A stretch of DNA of 64,000 bases from CAVWQV01 sp963757115 (GCA_963757115.1 CAVWQV010000008.1:124001-188000); one strand, 5' to 3'; shown: positions 1 through 8,494, counted from the stretch's first letter. Translations and numbers: made by a program. Notes: generated by a model not told the origin, from the sequence alone.

Positions 1-94
1 TGACGTCGCGTGCCAGGAAGCGATCGATGGCGTCGAGGATCTGCTCTGCCTGTTCGCCGCCGGTCGGAAACGCGACGGATAGCGGATCCTTCAT
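1..94 (-). CDS. Acyl-CoA dehydrogenase, N-terminal fragment (runs off the window)
   Basis: Only the first 31 codons are inside the window. They start at an ATG (positions 94-92) preceded by an AAGAGG ribosome-binding site and read MKDPLSVAFPTGG, then a helix ending DAIDRFLARDV. The motif of an acidic helix followed by DRFLxRDV is typical of the N-terminal helical domain of acyl-CoA dehydrogenases, which oxidise acyl-CoA with FAD. It is divergent from the CoA-transferase gene that starts at 196, and the 100 bp between them should hold both promoters. The assignment comes from a short stretch and from the CoA-thioester context, so it is tentative. Confidence 0.45.
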   Translation of the reverse strand, partial: MKDPLSVAFPTGGEQAEQILDAIDRFLARDV

Positions 95-195
95 CAGACA
101 CCTCTTGATCCACGCATCGGGACGCTCGCATGGCCGGGTGTCATGGTCAACGCTGTGGGTGGCGCGCTAAAGTTGCGCGGAAAGGGAGGAGCTCC

Positions 196-1386
196 ATGCT
201 GCCGCTCGCTGGGCTTCGCGTCATCGCCGTCGAACAATACGGCGCTGGGCCGTTCGGGACCATGCAGCTCGCCGATCTCGGCGCCGAAGTCATCAAGATC
301 GAGAACCCGGCCGATGGCGGTGACATGGGCCGGCGGGTCGGGCCGCATTTCGTCGGGCCGAATGACAGCCACTTCTATCAGAGCCTCAACCGCAACAAGC
401 GCAGCTTGGCGCTCGACCTCAAACATCCCGACGCGCGCAGCGTCCTATTGCGGCTGACGGAGCGGTCGGATGCCGTACTGAACAATCTTCGCGGTGACCA
501 GCCTAGCAAGCTCGGCTTGACCTACGACGCGCTCCAATCGGTCAATCCGCGCATCATCTGCACCCATCTCTCTGCCTACGGACGGGACGGTTCGCGAGCA
601 TCGTGGCCGGGCTTCGACTATCTGATGCAGGCGGAGGCCGGGTATCTGTCAGTGACGGGAGAACCTGACGGTCCGCCCGCACGGTTCGGGCTTTCGGTCG
701 TGGATTTCATGACCGGTCTATACGCTGCATTCGCCTTGCTGGCCGGCGTCACTGCCGCACGGGCAAGTGGGAGGGGCCGGGACATGGACGTGGACCTGTT
801 CGGCTGCGCGCTCCAGAACCTCAACTATCTCGCGACGTGGTACCTCAACGAGGAACACGTGCAAGGCCGGGAGCCCCGCTCATCCCACCCTTCGCTTACT
901 CCGAGCCAGCTGTTCCGGACGCGGGACGGCTGGATCTTTATCATGTGCAACAAGGAGAAGTTCTGGCCCTCCTTGTGCACATCGGTGGGCCGTCCGGAAC
1001 TTGCTGCCGACCCAGCCTTCGCGACCGCGGCGCTCCGACTGCGTAACCGGGGCCGGCTGACGACGGTTCTCGATGAGGTGCTTTCCACGCGCACCACCGC
1101 CGAGTGGCTCGCCACGTTTGCGGGCGAGGTACCCGCTGCGCCCGTGAACGACTTAAGGGCCGCCCTCGAGAACCCTATGCTTCACGAGCGTGGGCTCATC
1201 TGGAACCTGCCGCACCCCGATCGTCCCGGCTTTCGCGTAATCGGAACTCCTTTCGGCAACGATGCTCCCAAGCGGGCCGCTCCCGCGCTCGGGGCCGATA
1301 CGGTCGAGGTTCTGCGAGAGGCGGGATTGAGTGACGACGAGGTCGCCGCTTTGGCGTGGTCGGGCGTCATCATGACAGGAGGTTAG
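196..1386 (+). CDS. Class III CoA-transferase (CaiB/BaiF family)
   Basis: A 396-residue protein that moves CoA between carboxylic acids through an aspartyl-CoA intermediate. It opens with LAGLRVIAVEQYGAGPFGT and LADLGAEVIKIENP, the standard N-terminus of the family, and carries PGFDYLMQAEAG, in which Asp141 is at the position of the catalytic aspartate. The start at 196 is chosen because AAAGGGAGGA lies just upstream and homologs begin at this point; the frame is open further upstream but that part is not family-like. It heads a plus-strand operon with the MaoC gene 10 bp downstream. The substrate is unknown; the neighbours suggest an acyl or halogenated acid pathway. Confidence 0.9.
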   Translation: MLPLAGLRVIAVEQYGAGPFGTMQLADLGAEVIKIENPADGGDMGRRVGPHFVGPNDSHFYQSLNRNKRSLALDLKHPDARSVLLRLTERSDAVLNNLRGDQPSKLGLTYDALQSVNPRIICTHLSAYGRDGSRASWPGFDYLMQAEAGYLSVTGEPDGPPARFGLSVVDFMTGLYAAFALLAGVTAARASGRGRDMDVDLFGCALQNLNYLATWYLNEEHVQGREPRSSHPSLTPSQLFRTRDGWIFIMCNKEKFWPSLCTSVGRPELAADPAFATAALRLRNRGRLTTVLDEVLSTRTTAEWLATFAGEVPAAPVNDLRAALENPMLHERGLIWNLPHPDRPGFRVIGTPFGNDAPKRAAPALGADTVEVLREAGLSDDEVAALAWSGVIMTGG

Positions 1387-1396
1387 CGGAGCAACG

Positions 1397-1903
1397 ATGA
1401 CCGTCACACACAAGGAAGTCGGCCCGCAACGCTATCGCGAGAGCTTCGGCCGCTCATACGAAGACTTTGCGGTTGGCGACGTCTACGAGCATCGGCCCGG
1501 ACGCACTATCTCCGAGGCAGACAACACCTGGTTCACCCTGCTGACGATGAACCAGCATCCGCTGCATTTCGATGCCGTGTACGCCGCCAAATCCGAGTTC
1601 GGCCGACCGCTGGTCAACAGCTGCCTTACCTTGTCAATCGTGGTCGGCATGAGCGTCAGCGACGTGAGCCAGAAGGCGATAGGCAATCTCGGCTGGACCG
1701 ACATCAGGCTCACGGCACCCGTGTTTGTCGGAGACACGATCTACGCCGAATCGGAGGTGCTCGCCAAACGTCCGTCGGCGAGCCGCCCGACGCAGGGCAT
1801 CGTCAGGGTGCGCACTTTGGGCCGTAAGGCAGACGGGACGACGTTCATCAGCTTCGAGCGGCAAGTGCTGGTGCCGAGGCGAGGTCAGGCCGTCGACGAT
1901 TGA
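1397..1903 (+). CDS. MaoC-family enoyl-CoA hydratase/dehydratase
   Basis: A 168-residue hot-dog-fold protein that would add water to, or remove it from, a CoA thioester. The region around residues 45-60 (TLLTMNQHPLHFD) aligns with the hydratase signature, but the usual catalytic Asp is Asn52; His57 is kept. This variant resembles the mesaconyl-CoA/beta-methylmalyl-CoA dehydratase branch of the family, where an N-x-(H/N)-P pattern is common (from memory). It begins 10 bp after the CoA-transferase and probably shares its transcript. The exact substrate cannot be read from the sequence. Confidence 0.85.
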   Translation: MTVTHKEVGPQRYRESFGRSYEDFAVGDVYEHRPGRTISEADNTWFTLLTMNQHPLHFDAVYAAKSEFGRPLVNSCLTLSIVVGMSVSDVSQKAIGNLGWTDIRLTAPVFVGDTIYAESEVLAKRPSASRPTQGIVRVRTLGRKADGTTFISFERQVLVPRRGQAVDD

Positions 1904-1929
1904 TGGAAACTGGCCAATTTGGGTGTAAA
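1900..1929 (+). promoter_or_regulatory. Possible promoter for the dehalogenase operon
   Basis: TTGATG at 1900-1905 and TGTAAA at 1924-1929 are separated by 18 bp, each matching four of six bases of the sigma-70 consensus. They fall in the 80-bp gap between the MaoC gene and the next ribosome-binding site (GGAGGAGG at 1968-1975). This is pattern matching only; the -35 box overlaps the MaoC stop codon. Confidence 0.3.
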
Positions 1930-1983
1930 GCGGGGAACTGCTAGCGTTCTGTCGACTGCGAAACACCGGAGGAGGACAGGCCA

Positions 1984-2052
1984 ATGAGCGACCTCTACGG
2001 GTGGCCGACGCCGAAAGGGCACACCGCGCAGTTCGTGATTCAGACCTCGTGA
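1984..2052 (+). CDS. 22-codon leader ORF overlapping the dehalogenase start
   Basis: An ATG at 1984 sits 8 bp after a strong GGAGGAGG site and opens a 22-codon frame, MSDLYGWPTPKGHTAQFVIQ plus two residues. Its TGA at 2050-2052 overlaps a GTG at 2049-2051 that is in frame with the dehalogenase, giving a GTGA coupling junction. The peptide also resembles the N-terminus of some glutathione S-transferases. It may be a translated leader, a relic of an older gene, or the true dehalogenase N-terminus displaced by a one-base error. Confidence 0.3.
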   Translation: MSDLYGWPTPKGHTAQFVIQTS

Positions 2053-2963
2053 CGAGACTGCCCGACGCGGTTCGCCAAGCTTGGCCGTATGAGCCGCGCT
2101 TTGCTCGCGTTAACGGCGCGCGAATGCACTACGTGGACGAGGGCGCGGGCAGGCCCGTGGTAATGTTGCACGGTAATCCGACCTGGGGCTTCCTGTGGCG
2201 AGACGCCATCCCGCCGCTGCTGGAGGCTGGGTGTCGCGTGATCGTGCCCGACATGATCGGGTTCGGCCTGTCGGAGAAGCCCGGTCGAGAGCAGGCCCAC
2301 AGCCTGGACGGGCATATAGCCAACCTGACAGCACTGCTGCGCGGGCTTGACGTCATGGAAGCGGTGATCGTGTGCCACGATTGGGGCGGCCCAACTGGCC
2401 TCGGCTTCGCCCTGTCCAATCCGCACCGCGTGAGGGCGTTGGTCGTGATGAGCACTTGGGCTTGGCCCTTGCCGCCTGCGGACTTCCATACCCGGATCTT
2501 TCCGTGGCGGATGATGCATGCGCCTCTGGTCGGCCCTTATTTGTTAGGACGGCATAACGTGCTTGCCGGTCGTGGCGTTTATCTTTCAGTGGTGGATCGC
2601 GCCCGGTTCCGCGATCGGGCGCAGGCGGCGTACGAGGCCGTGCTGCCTGATCCCGAGTCGCGCCTGCTCACCTGGACTTGGCCCCGATGGATACCGCTCG
2701 CTGCGGGCGCTAGAGCCGCGGATCGCTTCGCTTGGCTGCAAGAGAGGCTGGCGGCGTGGAAGAAGCCCGTGCAGATCATCTGGGGTCGGGAGGACGAGGT
2801 GTTCGATGCGCAGACATTCGCTGCCCGTTTCAAAACTCTCGTCCCGCATGCGGAAGGACCGCACATCGTCACCGGCCGCCACTTCCTCCAGGAGGATTCT
2901 GGAACGGAGATCGGCGAGTTGATTGCCGGCTTCATCACGCGTCTCGAAGGGGCAGCGGAATGA
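2049..2963 (+). CDS. Haloalkane-dehalogenase-like alpha/beta hydrolase
   Basis: A protein of about 304 residues with the haloalkane dehalogenase layout. HGNPTW places the halide-binding Asn43 and an oxyanion-hole Trp46; CHDWGG gives the nucleophile Asp111 followed by the halide-stabilising Trp112; WGREDEV carries the likely acid Asp; GRHFLQED holds the base His278. This is the set used to hydrolyse a carbon-halogen bond, although some relatives with the same residues are only slightly active. The GTG at 2049 is preferred because it is coupled to the leader ORF; a GTG at 2001 would add 16 residues. The stop overlaps the next gene by ATGA. Confidence 0.8.
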   Translation: MTRLPDAVRQAWPYEPRFARVNGARMHYVDEGAGRPVVMLHGNPTWGFLWRDAIPPLLEAGCRVIVPDMIGFGLSEKPGREQAHSLDGHIANLTALLRGLDVMEAVIVCHDWGGPTGLGFALSNPHRVRALVVMSTWAWPLPPADFHTRIFPWRMMHAPLVGPYLLGRHNVLAGRGVYLSVVDRARFRDRAQAAYEAVLPDPESRLLTWTWPRWIPLAAGARAADRFAWLQERLAAWKKPVQIIWGREDEVFDAQTFAARFKTLVPHAEGPHIVTGRHFLQEDSGTEIGELIAGFITRLEGAAE

Positions 2964-3356
2964 GTGCCGTGCAGCCGATCACGGTACCCGAGCTTACCGA
3001 AACGCGGCGTGTGCTGCTGCTGACCGAGGACCGGGTCGGGCATTACCCGGAGTTCCGAGACTTTCTCATCCGCACTTTCGAACTTGGCAAGAGGGGACTG
3101 TCGGAGCCGGGCTACTTGCGAGTCGCCATCCGGTCAGGTTTACGTCCTGGTGTTCATCGGCCGCAGTGGGGAGCCGTTTCCGTCCGGGGTCGAACTAAGC
3201 GCGGTGGTTCCAGCGCTCGAACCGCTGGACGAAGCGGAGGCGGATCGAGACCTCTGGGCGATCCTGCAATGGCTGGTCGAAGGCGCTGGCGGAAGTTGGA
3301 CGGTGGCAGATTTGCAGGCGACCGGTCGACTCTACCGCATTCCCGCGGCGACCTAG
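2960..3356 (+). CDS. Unknown small protein, frame broken once
   Basis: The ATG at 2960 overlaps the dehalogenase stop (ATGA). The first frame reads MSAVQPITVPELTETRR onward to YLRVAIR near 3130; the next frame continues as QVYVLVFIGRSGEPFP and ends at the TAG at 3354-3356. Removing one base near 3134 gives one 131-residue protein. I do not recognise the family. It looks like a small mixed alpha/beta domain with a hydrophobic strand (VYVLVFIG) and an acidic helix near the end. The tight coupling suggests a role linked to the dehalogenase. The break is probably a sequence error, but decay cannot be excluded. Confidence 0.5.
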
Positions 3357-3407
3357 GACATCGCCCGCCGTGCGCGGCGGGAGTTGCGATAATGACGGAG
3401 AACTCGC

Positions 3408-3974
3408 ATGGACGCCGTTGAACTACTGCTCGGTCGCACGTCGGCGCTTAAACTAGCCGATCCCGCGCCATCGGAAACGCAGCTCGACATCATATTCCAA
3501 AGCGCTTTGCGGGCTCCGGATCATGGTCGTTTGCGTCCGTGGCGCTTCGTAGTGATACCCGCCCGTCAGCGCGAACGGTTCGGCGAGCTGATGGCTTCGT
3601 CGTTGCGGAGCCGCGAGCCGGATGTATCGGGCGAGATGCTCCGGCGCGAACGCGACAAGGCGATGCGTGCACCGATGATCGTTGTGGTGGCGGCGCGCAT
3701 CCGAACGAGCGGGAAGATCCCAGCTGTCGAGCAGATCTCGTCAGCTGCGGCCGCAGCGCAGAACGTGATGCTGGCTGCGAACGCCCAGGGGTTCGGCGCC
3801 ATGTGGAAGACTGGAGCCCCGGCGTATGACGCTGCCGTGAAGCAGGCGCTTGGCTTCGAGGCCGACGACGAGATTATCGGTTTCCTGTATCTCGGCACAC
3901 GTGTCGATGACGCGCCCGCGCCGCCGCGACCGAGCCCCCGCGATCATGTCACGGTCTGGTTGAAGGACGAGTGA
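3408..3974 (+). CDS. Nitroreductase-family flavoprotein (YdjA-like)
   Basis: A 188-residue FMN-dependent oxidoreductase. The N-terminal LLLGRTSALKLADPAPS and SALRAPDHGRLRPWRFVVI are typical of the YdjA branch, where the RxS segment and the PDHGxLxPW loop bind FMN. AAAAAQNVMLAANAQGFGAMWKTG (read in two parts, residues about 113-136) forms the second FMN-contact helix. These enzymes use NAD(P)H to reduce nitro or quinone groups; the natural substrate is unknown. It follows the frame-broken gene by 51 bp and may be in the same transcript. The start ATG has a modest GGAGAA site upstream. Confidence 0.85.
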   Translation: MDAVELLLGRTSALKLADPAPSETQLDIIFQSALRAPDHGRLRPWRFVVIPARQRERFGELMASSLRSREPDVSGEMLRRERDKAMRAPMIVVVAARIRTSGKIPAVEQISSAAAAAQNVMLAANAQGFGAMWKTGAPAYDAAVKQALGFEADDEIIGFLYLGTRVDDAPAPPRPSPRDHVTVWLKDE

Positions 3975-3998
3975 ACGAGCTTTCGCTTGGTGGGGCCG

Positions 3999-4640
3999 TC
4001 ACGGTTTCCGAGTTTTGGCTCGGTAGGAGGGCAGCCACCACTTCACCGGTTCTGGTTCGCGCGGTTCCGGCCTAGGCTGTCGAGCCCTGCGGGACACCGG
4101 TGCAGGCACCGGCGCGACCGCGGTCGCCTTTAGCGCGTGCAATTCCGTCTCCAAGGCCTCCCGAAGGGCATCAGCCTCCGTGCGGGCCCTCTCCGCAACC
4201 TCGCGTGCATTGCGTTCCGCTGCGAGCGCTTCGCCGTGGGCGAGGCTTGTGTGCGCGATCTGGGTGCGCAACTGCTGCACAGTCGCGAGTGCCTCTTGCA
4301 GCGCGCGCTCCGCCCGTTCGCGCGTGGCCCGCTCGGCCTCCAGCGCGCTCTCGGCTGCGGCGAGCCGATTGACAGGCGCGGGCGCATCCGCGCCATGCTC
4401 CCGCGAGCCGCTGAGAACAACGACAGGCACTTCGCCGTCCTTGACGAAGCGGCGGGGTCGACGGTCCGGTTCCCGGCGCTGTATGGGCCGCTCCGCTTGG
4501 CGCTGCTCGCCGGGTCGGTTCGGCGTGGAGCCTTCTCCCGGCGCGGGATCGTCCTGTAGGCCGAGCGCCCGACGCATCCGCGCTTCTTCGCTAGGATGCG
4601 AGTTTCCGGCCGAGCCGGACGGATTGGGTGGAAGCGACAT
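3999..4640 (-). CDS. Coiled-coil protein of unknown function
   Basis: A 213-residue, highly charged protein. Residues 1-90 are disordered and rich in Pro, Arg and Glu; residues about 90-170 form an Ala/Glu/Arg-rich coiled coil (repeats such as ERATRERAERALQEAL); the last 40 residues are basic and end PEPVKWWLPSYRAKTRKP. No signal peptide or membrane segment is seen. Similar coiled-coil proteins with a Trp-containing tail occur in Acetobacterales, but no function is known to me. The length and codon use support a real gene even though the opposite strand is also open. It is convergent with the nitroreductase gene. Confidence 0.6.
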   Translation of the reverse strand: MSLPPNPSGSAGNSHPSEEARMRRALGLQDDPAPGEGSTPNRPGEQRQAERPIQRREPDRRPRRFVKDGEVPVVVLSGSREHGADAPAPVNRLAAAESALEAERATRERAERALQEALATVQQLRTQIAHTSLAHGEALAAERNAREVAERARTEADALREALETELHALKATAVAPVPAPVSRRARQPRPEPREPEPVKWWLPSYRAKTRKP

Positions 4641-4734
4641 CGGCTCCTGTCTAGGTTAGGTGGATCGGACCGGCCGTTTGCCGGCGATCGCTGTGGGGCG
4701 GCTCCGGCGGGGGAGCCGACGCGAACACCGCATC

Positions 4735-5079
4735 TTATCGGAAATCGAGGCGGACGACGACAGCCGCGCTCGCGATCACTACCGGGTGCGCGCCGTCCTC
4801 GTCCGGCACGTCCAAGCCGCCCCTGACGACGGTCACCGTCACCGTCCCGTGCGGGAGCGACGACCGCACGGCTTCCGCGTCGACTAGTTCGGGGCGCTGG
4901 ACCCCAATAGTGACTTCGACGTGCATCCCGCCAGACTTCACGGGAAGCGTGCGGGTCATGCTCAACGAGCTATGGTGGATTGCGTCCTGAACAGCTCGGA
5001 TCGCCGCTTTCGTATAGTCTCCCCCGTGAAGGTCGTTGCCTGACCCCAGCTCCAGGATTGCGCGGCCCTGCTTGCTCAC
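4735..5079 (-). CDS. Lin0512-family protein, second copy of a tandem pair
   Basis: A 114-residue protein of the Lin0512 family (conserved, function unknown). Its body (LELGSGNDLHGGDYTKAAIRA, then VEVTIGVQRPELVDAEAV) aligns along its whole length with the neighbour at 5084-5425, sharing the order G-x-D-x-x-GG-D-x-TKAA-RA, an LPHGT turn and a VVxLD C-terminus. It starts only 4 bp after the stop of that neighbour, so the two are co-translated. The pair may form a heteromer. It is cytosolic by lack of a signal peptide. Confidence 0.7.
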   Translation of the reverse strand: MSKQGRAILELGSGNDLHGGDYTKAAIRAVQDAIHHSSLSMTRTLPVKSGGMHVEVTIGVQRPELVDAEAVRSSLPHGTVTVTVVRGGLDVPDEDGAHPVVIASAAVVVRLDFR

Positions 5080-5083
5080 AGGG

Positions 5084-5425
5084 TCAGGGCACGTCCAAGC
5101 GGACCACGGCGGCCGCGTGGGCTATCAATGTGACATCCGTGCCGGTGTCGTTCGGGATCGCAAGCCCGCCCTCAATCAGAGTGAGCGTGCCTGTGCCGTG
5201 GGGCAGCACGGCAAGCACGGCATCGCGATCGACTGCCTCGGGGCGCGGCACGCCGATGATGACTTCAATCCGCATCTCGTCCACCGGCAGCCGGAGCACG
5301 TCGGTGATACCGAGCGAATTGTGCCAAAGCGCGTCCCGGAGGGCGCGAACGGCCGCCTTCGTGGAATCACCGCCGCGAATATCGGTGCCCATTCCGAACT
5401 CGAGCACCATTCGCTTCCAAACCAT
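5084..5425 (-). CDS. Lin0512-family protein, first copy of a tandem pair
   Basis: A protein of about 113 residues with the Lin0512 pattern: LEFGMGTDIRGGDSTKAAVR, VEMRIEVIIGVPRPEAVD-like strand-turn segment, LPHGTGTLTL and a C-terminal AAAVVRLDVP. The ATG at 5425 is chosen because the family begins at about MVWKRMVLEFGMG; an ATG at 5410 would also fit, and an upstream extension to 5461 adds residues without family resemblance. It lies downstream of the amidase gene on the same strand, with a 124-bp gap that shows no clear terminator. Function unknown. Confidence 0.7.
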   Translation of the reverse strand: MVWKRMVLEFGMGTDIRGGDSTKAAVRALRDALWHNSLGITDVLRLPVDEMRIEVIIGVPRPEAVDRDAVLAVLPHGTGTLTLIEGGLAIPNDTGTDVTLIAHAAAVVRLDVP

Positions 5426-5549
5426 GGCGCTTTCTTGCCACCCCCAACCGGAGCGAAGCAAGCCCCGTCGTCAGAACCTCCCCCCTGTAGGCGCGCCTCG
5501 TCGAACCTGTTGTGCGGGCGATGGCGCGTGAGGACCTGTCATCCGCCAT

Positions 5550-7139
5550 TCAGGCCGCTTCCGCCGTCGCCAAGGGTGGTCGGCGGGCGCGCCACCCGGT
5601 CGCGCTCTCATAAGAATGGGCGGCTCGAAACAGGGTCGGCTCGGCGAACGGTTTCGCGATGAGCTGCATCGCCACCGGTAACCCGCCCTCGCCGAAGCCG
5701 GTGCACACGCTGATCGCCGGGTAGCCGGTCACGTTGAACGGCGAAGTGAGGTTCGGGCGATCGAGCATCGCCCATTTCGGGACGGCGTCGATGCGGGGCG
5801 CCTCGGCCGGCTGTGCCGCGGAAACGAGAACGTCAACGTCCGCCATTGCGGCTTTCATCTCCTGGCACAGTACACGTCGGCGGCGGACGGTTTGCACGTA
5901 GTCGGGGCCGGTGATGAGCGGAGCGAGGGCGAGCCGGTCTCGCAACAACTCGCCAAAATCGGCGAAGCGCGTCTCGAGCCAAGGCCGATGCAGCGCGTAT
6001 GCCTCGGCGATGATTATGAGGAAACAGACTGCGTGATAGTCGGCGAGGGGCGAGAGCGTCACCTCCCGCACCTGTGCGCCTTCTTGCCGGAAGAAGTCGA
6101 GCGCGCCGTCGATACCCGCGCGGGTCGCCGGGCTCGCCGGGTTGTCGGTCTCGAAGAAGTGCCGCACGACTCCGACACGCAGCCCGTTTACGCTCCTGCC
6201 AAACTCGGCGCTGAAGTCCGGAACGGGGCAGCGGGCGCTGGCCGGGTCGGCCGCATCGTGTCCGGCCATTGCTTGCAGCAAAAGGGCGCAGTCCTCCGCC
6301 GTCCAGGCCATCGGGCCGGTGTGGTCGAGCGTGTAGGCGAGCGGCAGCACGCCGGCGCGGCTGCACAGGCCGTAGGTCGGCTTGATCCCGGAAATGCCGC
6401 AAAGCGCCGCCGGGCCGCGGATTGAGCCGCCCGTGTCGGACCCGGTGCCACCTAGGATCATGCCTGACGCGATGGCGGCGGCAGTGCCGGACGAGGAGCC
6501 AGCAGTAAAGTGGTCGGGGTGCCACGGGTTTCGCGCAGGTGGCCAGGGCAGGTCGAACGATGGGCCGCCCATCGCGAACTCGTGCGTGGCGAGCTTGCCG
6601 AGCATCACGGTGCCAGCTTCGCGCCACTTAGCCACCACGGTCGAATCCGGGTCCGGAACGAAACTCTCGAGCAGCTTTGAGTGGCCGGTAGTGGCTATTC
6701 CAGCCGTGCCGTAGATGTCCTTATGCGCGATTGGAATGCCATCGAGCGGACCCTTGGCGGTACCCTGCATATGACGGTTCTCGGCAGCTTCGGCGTCGCT
6801 CATCGCGCGATCAGCGGTGATGCGGATAAAGGCGTGCAGGGTGGGGTCGAGCGAATCGGTGCGGGCGAGACACTCGCGCGTGAGTTCGACCGGCGACAGC
6901 TTCTTTCCCGCAAAGAGCCGGGAGGCTTCGGCGATGGTGAAGAACGCCATCACGCGTTTTCCGGATCGAAGGTCAGCGCGGGTTCGGCTTCGCGCGGCAG
7001 CGGAGTCCCTGATCCGGGCAAGCATCGCCTGCAGGCCGCCGTAGCCTTCATAGACGCCGCGTAGTTGCTCCGTGGTGAGATCAAGCCCGGTCTGCGCCAT
7101 GAGCGTCTGAAACGTGGCGAAGTCGATAGCCGGTGTCAT
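5550..7139 (-). CDS. Amidase (AS family) with an N-terminal AtzG-like helical domain
   Basis: A 529-residue amidase-signature hydrolase. The Ser-cisSer-Lys triad is visible: Lys140 in PIAHKD, the GSSSG loop at 214-218, and nucleophile Ser239 in GSDTGGSIRGPA. The start at 7139 follows a strong GAGGAGGAAG site. Residues 1-63 (MTPAIDFATFQTLMAQTGLD and following helices) precede the usual amidase start (MAFFTIAEASRLFAGK, residue 64) and resemble the small AtzG/GatC-like partner that is normally a separate gene. It is followed by the Lin0512 pair and preceded by an ABC importer on the same strand. Substrate unknown; an imported amide is plausible. Confidence 0.88.
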   Translation of the reverse strand: MTPAIDFATFQTLMAQTGLDLTTEQLRGVYEGYGGLQAMLARIRDSAAARSRTRADLRSGKRVMAFFTIAEASRLFAGKKLSPVELTRECLARTDSLDPTLHAFIRITADRAMSDAEAAENRHMQGTAKGPLDGIPIAHKDIYGTAGIATTGHSKLLESFVPDPDSTVVAKWREAGTVMLGKLATHEFAMGGPSFDLPWPPARNPWHPDHFTAGSSSGTAAAIASGMILGGTGSDTGGSIRGPAALCGISGIKPTYGLCSRAGVLPLAYTLDHTGPMAWTAEDCALLLQAMAGHDAADPASARCPVPDFSAEFGRSVNGLRVGVVRHFFETDNPASPATRAGIDGALDFFRQEGAQVREVTLSPLADYHAVCFLIIIAEAYALHRPWLETRFADFGELLRDRLALAPLITGPDYVQTVRRRRVLCQEMKAAMADVDVLVSAAQPAEAPRIDAVPKWAMLDRPNLTSPFNVTGYPAISVCTGFGEGGLPVAMQLIAKPFAEPTLFRAAHSYESATGWRARRPPLATAEAA

Positions 7140-7176
7140 TGGTGAGCTTCCTCCTCGCCGATGTTGTGCGACCAGG

Positions 7177-8480
7177 CTACTCGACGTCTTCGAGGCTAAA
7201 CTGCTCGGCTTCCTCGTCATAGCTGAACAACTCGGCGAAGCGTCCCCAGCCGATCGCGGTGCGCAACGTCTCGTCCGCATAATCGGGCGACATGCGATCC
7301 TCAAGCTCGTCGCGAAATCGAAGAGCCGGCGCGCGGTGGCTTTGCCGCTCGTCGAGTACCTGCCGGATGTTGCGGACCAGGGGAACGTGGGCGCGGAGTG
7401 CTGCGGCGAATTGCTGCTTGCGGGTTTCCGTGTCGGCTTCGACGAATCGCCTTCCCGCCTCGGTCAGCCGGATGTCGCCCTCCTCAAGCACGGCGAAGTG
7501 CAACAACTGCAGCGCCTCCCCGAGCGGCAGCAATTCGTCGATCTCCATCTGCAACAGCCCCGCAAGCGCAGGCAAGTCGGCTCGGCCGTTATACGGCGCG
7601 CCGGCTAACGCCTCCAGCAACCCAGCCATCTGATTCGATCCGACCGGCGGCAGCGGCGTCGTCGCGGTGATCTGTGGCGCGCCGTGGGCACGGCCCGGGC
7701 CGGACCGGCGGGTCATGATACCATAGATGTCGTCCACCATCTGTCGAAACCCGGACTCGAGCCGATTGCGAGGATGAGGGAAGCTGACGCGCAACTCCGT
7801 CGCGACGCGTCCGGGATTGGACTGGAACACCAGGATCCGATCGGCCATCAGCACCGCTTCCTCGATGTTGTGAGTGACCATGAGCATCGATTTCAGCGGT
7901 AACCGTCCCTCGCTCCAAAGGTCGATCAGGTCGGTTCGCAATGTTTCGGCCGTCAGCACGTCGAGCGCGCTGAACGGCTCGTCCATCAACAACAGGTCGG
8001 GATGCACGACGAGCGCGCGGGCTAGACCGACGCGCTGGCGCATCCCGCCCGACAGCTCCTTGGGATACGCGCTCTCGTAACCACCCAAGCCAATGAGGTC
8101 GATCGCCTCCTCGCCTCTTTCTCCCGCTCGCCGCGCGACACGCCCTGAGCCTCGAGGCCAAGCTCCACGTTCTCTTGCACCGTGAGCCACGGAAACAGTG
8201 CAAAGCTTTGGAACACCATGGCGATCCCGGGTGCCGGCCCGTTCAGCGCCGCGCCGCGCCAGAACACGTTGCCCGCCGTGGGCGAGAGGAGCCCGGCGAC
8301 GATTCGGAGCAACGTGGACTTGCCCGAACCGGAGCGCCCGAGCAAGGCAACGATCTCGCCGTTTTTGATCGTCAGATTCACGTCGTCCAGCACGATCAGG
8401 TCGGCGTGACTATCTTTATGATATGCTTGGCGGCAGCCGCGCACCTCTACGAGGGTCTCGGAAGCGACGCTCGTGTCCAT
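7177..8480 (-). CDS. NitT/TauT-type ABC transporter ATP-binding protein, frame broken once
   Basis: About 434 residues once one base is restored near 8111 (AGGAG for an expected AGGGAG). The first frame holds the Walker A GRSGSGKST and the Q-loop VFQSFALFPW; the second holds the signature LSGGMRQRV, Walker B LLLMDEP and the switch VTHNIEEAV. After about residue 260 a second domain follows, with LLQMEIDELLPLGEALQL and a C-terminal region ending FSLEDVE; this matches the AAA-associated C-terminal domain found on some nitrate/sulfonate/taurine-type ATPases. The start ATG at 8480 has a GAGGGGAA site and lies 14 bp after the permease gene. Confidence 0.8.
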
Positions 8481-8494
8481 TTCGTTCCCCTCGG

